DNA of 64,000 nucleotides from Macrophomina tecta (Eukaryota > Ascomycota > Dothideomycetes > Botryosphaeriales > Botryosphaeriaceae): assembly GCA_024180945.1 (NCBI GenBank), contig JAKSGN010000006.1, positions 1,426,001-1,490,000 of the forward strand, given 5' to 3'. The position numbers and the translations under genes were made by a program. Of this stretch, positions 54,720 to 64,000 are shown one piece after another. How positions within the stretch are numbered: position 1 is the first letter of the stretch; every line of letters starts with the position of its first letter. The notes under the pieces are model-generated. The model made no database searches. It was not told where the DNA came from and worked only from the letters and a program-made list of their open reading frames with translations.

Positions 54720-57700
54720 ATGTTGGACTGGAGAGAAGCGAGCTCGCGAAGCTCTGTTAATGGTTGATTTACGGCGCATGGGACGGGAAAAGTCATGAGG
54801 AGTTTACGGGATTGGTCTCTCTTTTTGTTTGACGATCATCATCTGGATACCCCACCGTCGAATCTGGAAGCATTGGGGTCCAGGATTGTATCATTATGGG
54901 CTTGGGGTTCACAGAGGCGTTGCGGTTTGCGTGTTTTCTTGCTTCTTATGATACCAAGCGCCAACGCCTGCGCATTTCTGCGTCTCCGCACCCTTGCTAT
55001 CCGTTTTAATGCGTGCAGATTGCTCGAGATGTGCCCGTCTTGCGTTGCAATTGACAGGTTGCATACAATTACTCCCATCGCCGCCTCTTCCCGTCAATGT
55101 GTGTCATCGAAACTGTGCCCGCACGACAAGTACCAAGCCAGCGGCTACTCGACACTCGAAACGTTCCAATGCAGTCACGCAATATTGACTCGCGGTTGAC
55201 GCCAGCTCACGCCTCCAGGACCACCAGGCGCACCTTCGACCGCCGTTGATAGCAGCATGCCACCACTCTCCGCTCTTGCTCACCATCCTCTCTGGCACCC
55301 CTTTCTGGCCCAAACCCCTGCAAAAGATCATCCTATCCTCCCGGCACCCTTGCCGGTCAACCCTAGAGAGAAACGCCGGCGCCTCCAACCTCGACCACCC
55401 CGCACTACATGCAGCCAGCCCTCTCAGCCCCTCGGCCAACCAATCCGCCTACGGCGCGTATCCAAATCCCCGGACTTGCCAGGCCAGTCCGCGGCCCACG
55501 ACCGAGTCCTAGCACAGCCCGCCGCTAGTTGGAGCAACCCAGAACGCTGTCCACAGCCTTCCTTCCGCCCTCCACGCCCCAGCCATCACTAGGTTGCCTC
55601 TCCACCCTTTCCCCTCCTGCACCCACCCCCATCCCTCTCCATCGGGTTGGCTTCCCGCCACAACGGTCGGCTAGGCCGCAAACGCCGTAGGCGCAAGCCC
55701 TGTCAGAGCTGGAAAGGAGGGGCGGGCGCGGGCGCAAGGCGTAGTCAGGGCCAATGGGCAGACGAGTGCGAGCGAGCCGACAGCGAAACCGTTTGTTGAT
55801 TAGAAGGGAGGGTAGGATGCTTCTAAGACGGAGATGCCGGGACGAGGCGGCATCCAAGGGCCGCGGTGCATTGGCGCCACTTTTTTTTTTTTTCTTTACT
55901 CCTTTCCCCCTCTGGCGAAAGGATTGTGGCGCGTTATCAATTATGATTTGCAGCCAACGACACGTCGTCGCGGATACTGCTACGCATGCAGCATCGCCGA
56001 CCATACTGTCCAAGGAGCAATCTCGGTGCCTCTCTTGCTCGCTGCAGGCCATCCCGCACGCGGCAGACTACTCTCTCAAGCACCGGTCGGGAGCTGGACG
56101 GCTCGCCCGGGCTGGTTATTTCTTAGAGCCCGCTTCGGCGCTGGAAGGTGCATCGTTCGGCAGAATTACCATACTGCCTGCCGCAGGTCCGCACAGCCAA
56201 GTACGTACATTCTCATCTCAGGTTCCGCCTGCTTCGATGCCACCTTGGAAGAGGAAAAACCTACCGATCGGTTCGGGCGGGGCCACTGGCGCTCGGCGGC
56301 GCTTGCTTGCGGCATGTTTTGCTGTTTGATACTGCTGCGTGGTTGAGTGATTGTGGGGCCAGCGTGGACTGATACCCCGCCCCTCTCCGCCGAGCAGTCA
56401 GCCCTCTCTGGGGTGAGTGGAGTATCGTTATCTCCACGTGCTGGACTCAGCCGGCACTCGCTCGGAGCTCCGTTGCTGTCTTCGAATTGGCACTGCAGGG
56501 TGTGGGGGGATCCAGACCGGGCGGTGTCCACGTCCGAATCGCGCACTTTCTTTGCATGGGCTCCGGATGCAATCGAAGACGATAGGGGAGACATGCGCAC
56601 CTCGGTGACGGTTGTAGTCGGCGTCCCTGGCATCTCGAAAGCGGTAGTGTGTCGCGAGACCCCTGGGTGAAAATGGCTGGAATAGCGCTATCCCACAAAA
56701 AAAAAAACCGCGTCACTTGCAGAGGGGGCTCGCCGTCCCCAGCAAGGGCTCGAGAGGTGGACGGATGCGGATGGAGGCATTGCCTTCGCAGGCGTTGCCC
56801 CCCTGTCACCGCCAGCGTGGGGAAGACGCGGAAATGCAACACGGCGCCGTTGGAGATAGCCGGCTCGCGCGCTGTCTTGTCTCGGCCTCTGCTGACGTGC
56901 ATTATGCGTATGCAAAATTAACTTTGTGCTCTCAGCGCGGGGGTGGGGAGAGCGCGAAAAGGGAATGCCGGCTTGTCAGCAAATCCCAGGCAAGCCGGGT
57001 AGAATGAGCCCACCTCATCCACGGCCTGCCGTCTCCTGAGGAGCATCTGACGCCCGCCGAAAAGCTTGGGGGGGTAGCTCGGCCCGTGGCGGGCTGTCGA
57101 TCGCCGCGGGGAGATGCTGAGGAACGAAGGGTGCCAATAACGTCGGCTATCGTCGGTGCCGTGAGGGACGGGTGCGTGGCTGGGCAAGGCGTCGCGCCCC
57201 CAGCAGCGGACGGCAGCCCTCACCCCTCGGATCAGCCAGGGCTGACGTTGCAAGGGCACCTCACGTGTCGGCCGAGGAGCAGCGTGGCCAGACCCCGGTG
57301 GTGAGGCGTGGATCCAGTGGTCGCAAGAGAGGAGAAGTGTGGAGAGGGAGATCAAGTTGGCAGGCTTCGAGAAAACAAAGCACTCGATCGCTGATGGCCA
57401 CTGCTGCTGCTCTGCGCTTCGCATCGCTCTGAGCGCCTACATCTCCGCAGAAGAAGCAAGCTTGCCGTGCCATCGCTTCCAGCTCATTGGGATACATGGC
57501 AGCCTATGTTTCTTTTAATTCATTCCTTTTGCCTTAGGCGCTGCGGACCCTGCAGCTGGCTCTGCTCCGCCCCTACTTGTCTATCTTCCTACTAGTACGT
57601 CTCTTGTTTAGTTTGTCGATCGTGCCCACGCCTCGCAATCTGTCTGCCCTGCTTCCTGCTCCCCTCGCGACCACCCCGGCGAGCCTGCACTTCTTTTTCT

Positions 57701-59141
57701 TGGGCCTCGACGTGGCCACTGTAATCGTCATACGCTATCTACCTCCTTTGCTTTCCAGGACCCAGGCCTGCCGCCCTTGTCTATGGAAAGTCTTGTTCTT
57801 ATTGGCTCGTATGTCCTACAGTCATCTGAATCAACTTTCACTGCCATGATTCGCCAGATGTGGACTGAGCTGTTAATCGGACCTACCTTTACGCTTGCGG
57901 GAAGGCTGAACATCAATTGGGACATGTTTGCGCATGTTATTCCTGCAAGATAAAGCCCAGTCATTGCACGACCCGTAAATCATCTCAATAGGAAACATGC
58001 TGCCATTTGCACTACTCCCTGCCATCTGAGAAGCGGTAGTCGCCGATTATTAGCCCACAGAGCTCACCAATCACTCCTCAAGTATCTCAAAGCCAGAAAA
58101 GCACTTCTACACCTCATTCCCTTCCCACGTCATGTCGAGCAGCCGTCCACACCTCTCACCACGGCACCGTCTTCATCTTGCCGCCTTCCTCATCCCCGTC
58201 CCACTCCTGAACCCCACTTCACCACCGCCCGCGCTCTGAGCAGATACGTGTCCTTAGGTGCGCGTTGCGCGAGGCACTGGACGATACAGAAACCGATACC
58301 TGAGAATGTGAGAACATCTGGTGGAGTTCTTGCTGAAAAGGTTCACTTCTATTGGCCCCAGTGACCATGATCTTGCGGGAAGTCATGATTTACGCGTCTC
58401 TGCGGCAGGAAACAGGTCCGTCGATTTCCCGGTGCACACAGACAGTCCTGACATTGTGGTGATGTTGTCCACGGCCTTCTAACGCGCCAGTGGAGTTTGT
58501 GGCACGAAGCCCGTGAACAACGGCTTTTACGAGTAGTCTCCATATTCATCTCAGCAGCACAAAAACGTCGGCTTGAGTGAGCCTGGCTGGCCTTCTTTTT
58601 CGGAAAAAATAGATATGAAGTTGTGGCCTCTTCGGGTTACTGCTGTTGGTGATGATTGCAGATTTTGGGAAATTCAGGGTTGGCATGAGATTTTAGTATT
58701 CGGTAGCATAGCACTGCACTACTTGTGCGTATGGAGTGTCACAGAGCTTTCTTCCAACTTACCCTATCTATTTTTTGTAGACACTGTGTGACATCCTCTT
58801 CATTGAGGACATGTCAACATAGCCAAAGGCCATGCCCAGTTGTCATGAAGTGTTTACATTTATCAGGCTAATACCTCCTAATCTTTCTCTGAATTTTTCC
58901 TCCGTTTCTTCCCTATCCTAGAAAGACGCCAGGGTATGCTTTTTTTTTTTTTGCAAATGCTATCCACACCGCTCTTACAGAGAAACATAATTAACCCACC
59001 ACCTAGATCTTTGGTGGTGGTGGTTTTTTTTTTTTTTTTTTTTTTTTTTTGGGTGGGGGCGGCGGCGGAAAGAATCGCGCTCGTTATCCAGATATACGGA
59101 TGCTTTCAATATCGCCATGCGGCAGTGATCGAGGCTTGGAT
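54720..59141. other. 4.4-kb stretch without a recognisable gene
   Basis: The largest gene-free part of the window. Numerous frames of 60-190 codons overlap on both strands without domains or consistent splice structure. It holds several mononucleotide runs: T13 near 55881-55893, A11 near 56697-56707, a T run near 58939-58951 and T27 at 59024-59050. The segment 57500-59000 is lower in GC than its surroundings. A non-coding RNA or a short lineage-specific gene could be present but cannot be supported. Confidence 0.45.
59024..59050 (+). repeat. Poly(T) tract, 27 bases, flanked by G-rich triplets
   Basis: An uninterrupted T27 run, preceded by (GGT)n and followed by GGGTGGGGGCGGCGGCGG. It is 92 bp beyond the NMA111 stop codon; on the NMA111 strand it is poly(A). 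Confidence 0.9.
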
Positions 59142-62100
59142 TTACTTGAGCCTCTCAGGAATCTCTGCTCCCTCTTCAGCACCAGCAGTGTCTGTGACCG
59201 CGCTCATCATCTCCTTCGCACCTCCTTCATCGCACTCGTGTACTATGCGCTTCCAGCGCAGCTCCTCCGCTTCGTCCTTCACGAATTCAATCGTGGGGAA
59301 GTAGTGTTCGTTTTTCTTCATGGTAGCAACCCACGGGACGTTGTCAAACGTCATAACCTTGAGGCGGAAGTACGTGTTGTCAGGGATCTTCTTGACTTCG
59401 CGCAGGAACGAGGAAAGGTCTGGTGTCGACACGCCGTTGACGTGAGTGAGGAAATTGGTCGGCGCAAGACCATAAGCACAAGCGGGTGAGCCACGCATCC
59501 GGCCCGAGACGTAGATGTCTGAGTGTACTTTACTGATCTGCTGGCGCACGGCGTGATGCGGGCGATGCAAGATGGCACCGCAGAAGAGGACTGCACGATC
59601 AGTCTCGAGATCCTCGGTCGGCACTGTGGGGACCTTGATGCTTATTTCCTTCTGCTTGCGAATGATGACGGCGTCCAAGAACTCATTGTCATACATGATG
59701 TCGAGATCCGATACGCGGGTGATCAGTTTGCCGTTGAACGAAAGAATAACGTCGCCCTCGAGCAAGCCACCCTCGTGGCCAGAGTCAACTTTACGCACCA
59801 TGAAGAGCTGATGACGCTCAGGGTCTTCATGTTCAAGCCGTTGGATCCACTCTGCTAATAATCAGCGATGTCCAACCTCTGAAGAAGGGATGGTAGGAAC
59901 ATGATATACCTTCAGAGACTCCCATAACACGGGCCTTATCCATCTGGACCGTGTGCATCTCGACGTTCAAAATGCGCAATTTGGGTTGAACGCCGTTTCG
60001 GAGCTGACGCAAAACAGGCTCGACCATTGGGGTGGAAAGGCCAAGGTGGTACTCCATATCCTTGCCGCTATGAGAGGAGCGCTCACCAAGGTATGTCAGC
60101 CAGATGGCTTGGACGGTACCGTCCTCCGCAATCAGTACACCGCTACCACATTGGCCAGCAAGATTTGTGTCAACGGTAACGGCGTCCAGGTTGATGGCGC
60201 GGTAGCGTGGCGTAGCAGCACTGGCAGGGATAGCGACCGTAGTGATGTCTGTAACGACGGTCTTTGCTACAACTGGGCGTAGATTCTGGTTGAAGCCAAA
60301 GAATATGGTGTCTTCGCCTTGCTTGATGAACTTGTCCGAAAGTTTGGCAGTCTTGACCGGAGCTTGGACGAGTGCAGGATCATATTTGACAATGGCGTAG
60401 TTCTGGAGGGGATGGAGGAAAACCGGTTTGCCCTCCACTACTATCGAATCTGCGATAGTGATCTGGATGTCACAGAGATCGTAGGGGACTATAGCGCGGG
60501 ATACCAGCACGAGGCCCTTCTCAGCATCAACAACCAGACCATAACCAACCTTCCTCGACCTAGGGAAGCCATCAAGCTTGAGGGGCATGGTCGATGAGAT
60601 CCGGACGAAGCTCCTCACGATGTCAACTGCTTGAGGGTGCTGGGCTTGGTCCATCCGAATGAAGTTCGCACGTTGAGGCTCGCGCGGCTTCGGCGGGATT
60701 CGGTCTGCGAGGTCTGAAATGTCCCACAGCCCGGTGGCGTCATTGCGAACGGCCAGCTTCATCTTGTCGTGCCAGTGACGATCGATTGTAAGGACACTGG
60801 TGTTCAAAGTATGAAGATCACGGATGTGCTTATAGGTGACGACGACTCTGCTGCGGTCTGACAGTAGTGGTTAGCAAGCTGTGTTAGTCTCTCAGATCGA
60901 GCCACTTACCAGGAATTTCCTTCATGACCTGAACGAATGTGTCGAGATCCGGAGTCTCTTTATGGTCAATGGACTGTACCAGCCAGCCAGACTCACTGCC
61001 CTCGAAACGGAACGTTCCAGAGGCTTCGCACACAAACACACCCATACCCTTGGTCGAAATAGCATAGAGCCTAGCCTGCTGGTATGACAGCTCGTGGAAG
61101 GAAGCACCGGCCGCCGAAACGAAACGATCGGGCGTGATTTCGTGGAGATCTCCAACAGAGACCTCGACCTCCATATCAACACCTTGACGCTGGATCAATA
61201 GATTGATTTTGCCGCCAACACTGGAGTCTAGGATGTCGTCCAGACGGACGAATTGCGTCAGAAATTCACCATTCACCTTGATCAAAACGTCGCCTTCTTG
61301 GATTTTCGCATCCGCAGGCCCGTTGGGAAGGATGACTTCGGCAACCAGCAGACAAGTCTCCTTGGGGAATTGCTTCCTCATAGCATCCTCCCAATTGGAA
61401 GTCAAGCCAAGCCTACGGCACTCGTCAAACGGCTTCAGAATCCACTGGGTCTGGATCGTTCCACGCGTCACAGGCTCGCCCTTCCGAATGCACTGCAGGG
61501 CACGAAGCGGACGGTCCAGCGGGAGGAAGTAGTCGGTCGCAGCACCATCGGCTCTACCGCCAGCTTGAAGAGCGACAGCAGCGCCGTCACGGTTCACCAC
61601 AGGACTGCCAGAACTACCGCCGCTGGCAGCGGCTGCAGCCTGAATGTAGTTTGTGTTGAAGTCGCTGTAGCCTTCTCCATACTCGGGGGCATTGCGATCC
61701 AGACGGCTGATAACACCAGAAAGAATACTAAGCTTCTCACCGGCATCGTTGCCGACAACCCTGATCTCCTCTCCCACGCGGGCAAGGTCCGGCCGCAGCT
61801 CCAACGCCGACAGGTCCATGTACTTCACAGCTTTGGGATCGTATTTCAGGATGCCGAAGTCGTGCACGGGATCGCGATATACCGGGTGGACATCAACCTA
61901 GCAAGCAGCCAGTCTCAGCTCGTACTCGAGGGAATTCAGCCTTGTGCGACGTACCTCCTCATGGTTGTCGAAGATGACGTATCCCCAAAAGGGACCAGCG
62001 CCGACGACATGCTGCAATGTAATCAGCCGAAAACCGTGATCTGCCATTCCGAGGAGCCTACCCTGTTTGTGAGGATGTAGCCCCGCTGGGCGTCGACGAC

Positions 62101-62442
62101 GAAGCCGGTAGCCTCGCTTGCCAATGCAGAGTCGGTATCGAAGGCAGCAGTCTGGCAGAAGTGGATGGAGACGACGTTCTTGACAACCTTCTCAATCGTG
62201 CGTTGCCACTCTACCGTGTCGCCGGAGGCGCCGATGTGGGTGACGGAGCGCATGTCATCCGAATCGTAGTCCAGGTCCATGCCGTTAGGTTGGCTGCCGT
62301 TGGTGCCATTCATGGCAGGCTGTTCTTGTCCGGGCTGAGGCTGAGCGTTTCTTCCGGGTCTGCGCTGTTTAACAGGGCGGTCGTTCGAGGGCGTGGGAAG
62401 CTGCTTGCGCTTGCTGCGGGTGTTGTGTGTCTTACGGTCCAT
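59142..62442 (-). CDS. NMA111: NMA111, tandem HtrA-like serine protease with PDZ domains
   Basis: Nuclear serine protease of the HtrA family; the yeast protein cleaves the apoptosis inhibitor Bir1 and affects lipid homeostasis. Five exons: 62062-62442, 61955-62011, 60910-61897, 59910-60857 and 59142-59851, 1027 residues. N-terminal nuclear signals ([17 protein letters not shown]). First protease domain with an intact triad: [17 protein letters not shown] (His about 128), [12 protein letters not shown] (Asp about 159), [16 protein letters not shown] (Ser about 242). PDZ regions follow ([20 protein letters not shown]). A second, degenerate protease domain has [13 protein letters not shown], then another PDZ ([20 protein letters not shown]). 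All splice joins restore motifs, including [13 protein letters not shown] at the last junction. Confidence 0.95.
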
Positions 62443-63559
62443 GTCGGTGGTGAGGACGCGTCGGAGAGGCGAATTCAGATGCGACTCGAAGCTCAAGGCG
62501 CGTCGCGTGATGTAGGTAGCAGCAGATGGAAGGGCGAGGGTTCGGCCGGGCCAGAGGGTGAGGTTGTGTCGCGACGCAGACAAGAGCGTGCCCTGGCGAC
62601 GGAGACACAGCAGGAACGGCCGGGGGAGGCGCGGGAGCGAGGCGTGCGAGCCAATTAAGGAAGGGAACAGGCGGGCGGGCAGAGGGCCAGCACGCATTCG
62701 ACGAGAGGAGACTGGCGGCTCAGCACCCACGGGAACTCGACGGGCAGCGGGCTCGCGGGGATGGGGCTCTCGTCGCGATGAGGAGCGTCGAGGTGTTGAC
62801 TTGCATTCAAATTTCAGGGCCGCCATGCGACCAGCAGCTGCCATTGGCCCGCGCGCCCTCTGCCAAGCGCAAAACGTCACTGAGCACCGTCTGCTGCTGC
62901 ACGTCACTCGCTCCGCTCCGCCGTTGATGTGCATGCTCCTTGCCAGCTACTGCGCCTTCAGGCCCTCTGCGTTCTGGAGCACACGTCGATCTATCAGGCA
63001 CTGGTTCCTGCGATGCTGGTTGTTTCTCGGCGAGCGAGACTAGCAATACAGAATGCATGGCTCTAGGCCAATCGCGACGCGGTTCTGTCTCAGGCGCATT
63101 CAAAATGAACACTCCCGTTGGTCCAAAGAAACTAATACGCACTTCCCCGGTATGGGATGGGAGATGATATTTGTCTTACGCTTCGCTAGAACGACAGGGA
63201 ACTCGTGTTCACAGAATTGACAAAGCACAGAAACACAATTGCCATTTTTCAACTGATTGTTCATCGAGTTCATCCAGTGTATACAGGACACGGTCTTCCT
63301 GCTGCCTTGAAGTGGATCGGAATGGGCTACCGCTGTTGTAGGACAGTTGAGCCGGCGGGTCATGGGTGTCGAGCAGGCTAGCCAGCAGCGCGGCCACAAC
63401 ATCAGCGCGTCTGTGTGTAGGGCGGGCGACAGAAACCTCCGCCGCAGGTCGGGGCGGCGCGTCCCCGCCGATCCCATCATTACCCTGGGCTGTCTGTTTC
63501 CGCCGACAGAGAGGGGAGCTCTCCGTGACCACCACTAACCCTCCGCACCAGCTGTCGAC
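62443..63559. promoter_or_regulatory. Divergent region between NMA111 and APS2
   Basis: About 1.1 kb. It contains ACGCGT at 62456-62461, only 14 bp before the NMA111 ATG. A minus-strand frame continues open upstream of NMA111 to about 62934, but NMA111 similarity begins at [11 protein letters not shown]. The region before APS2 shows nothing specific. Confidence 0.5.
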
Positions 63560-64000
63560 ATGGTCCTATCCTTCATCCTCATCCAGAACCGGCAGTAAGA
63601 ACGACCCTATCTTCCCGCCTGTGACCACCTCCACAACGCTTACAATTGCCTGTTCACCTTGCAGGGGCAAGACTCGCCTTGCCAAGTGGTATGCGCCGTA
63701 CAGCGTAAGCTCCCTTTCTACACAACCGCGTGATGATCCAAGTGCGCGTGTATTAAAATCCTTACTGACGCTGCTTCCGCGTGGTAGGACGAGGAGAAAG
63801 TCAAGTTGAAAGGCGAAGTTCGTCTCCCCCGCGCTTCCGATGCCCCCATCCCCGGCCCAGCGGGCGCATTGCGACCGTTTTGCCTCCTCTCCGCTGCCAT
63901 GAAAATCCGCGTAATACGCACGCCAGCATTCTGATTTCCAACGTGTCCTCCAGATCCACCGCCTGATTGCGCCACGCGACCAAAAACACCAGTCCAACTT
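63560..64000 (+). CDS. APS2: AP-2 complex subunit sigma (clathrin adaptor), 3' part outside window
   Basis: Small chain of the AP-2 adaptor, which links cargo and membrane to clathrin in endocytosis. Visible exons: 63560-63594, 63665-63704, 63788-63817 and 63954-64000 (runs off the end). Joined they read MVLSFILIQNRQGKTRLAKW, then YAPYSDEEKVKLKGEIHRLI and APRDQKHQSNF, closely matching the AP2 sigma N-terminus (FILIQNR.GKTRLAKWY). Exons are tiny and introns start GTAAGA, GTAAGC and GTTCGT, the last an uncommon donor, chosen because only this join gives KGEIHRLIAPRD. About 100 residues must lie beyond the window. Confidence 0.92.

Noticed and set aside
55754..56346. Two overlapping plus-strand frames of 170-191 codons
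   Set aside because: Both run through a T13 homopolymer translated as Phe repeats and lack any domain.

Overview
The window is eukaryotic nuclear DNA from a filamentous ascomycete (Pezizomycotina; a Dothideomycete is my best but unproven guess). The reasons are: short introns of about 45-60 bp with GT..AG ends and CTAAC/CTGAC-type branch points; compact genes on both strands; a typical ascomycete gene set (RTG2, VID27, TPS1, NMA111, a CYSTM protein, a GPI-anchored wall protein); and an AT-rich block of LINE retrotransposons whose coding frames are broken by C-to-T changes of the kind left by repeat-induced point mutation (RIP). I see no operons, CRISPR arrays, phage or bacterial features.

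Layout. Bases 1-5056 are a RIP-degraded stack of Tad1-like LINEs: copy A (1-2320, 5' end outside the window), a 3'-end fragment C (2332-2514) and the older, more mutated copy B (2515-5056). The block stops abruptly at a (TAA)n tail, and normal sequence follows. From 5920 the window is ordinary gene-bearing DNA: divergent histones H4 and H3; an Mpv17/PMP22-family membrane protein divergent from exonuclease V; a single-pass Ser/Arg-rich membrane protein; a CYSTM stress protein; THO complex subunit 7 divergent from an Elongin-A-like protein; the NEDD8/Rub1 precursor; a RING-finger protein; a cytochrome b561; a HIRIP3-like histone chaperone divergent from trehalose-6-phosphate synthase; mitochondrial ribosomal protein uS17m; VID27; and an amino-acid/choline-type permease with nine exons.

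The right half holds Cdc7 kinase divergent from condensin subunit 1; the NatC catalytic subunit divergent from phospholipid:diacylglycerol acyltransferase; RTG2; a GPI-anchored wall protein; a SET-domain protein; a small conserved protein of unknown function; a 4.4-kb stretch without recognisable genes; the tandem-HtrA protease NMA111; and the first 47 codons of the AP-2 sigma adaptin, cut by the window end.

How they fit together. This is core housekeeping territory, not an accessory cluster. Several divergent pairs share short promoters. Chromatin and cell-cycle genes (H4/H3, HIRIP3-like, Cdc7/condensin) carry ACGCGT boxes in their upstream regions, though that hexamer also occurs elsewhere in the window. 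All exon structures were derived by joining reading frames across splice sites by eye, guided by protein family conservation; each total is a whole number of codons. I did not find a convincing new biological system. The most informative oddities are the layered LINE stack next to core histone genes, an in-frame skippable intron in THO7, a few unusual GT donors, and a long open frame after the Cdc7 stop codon.
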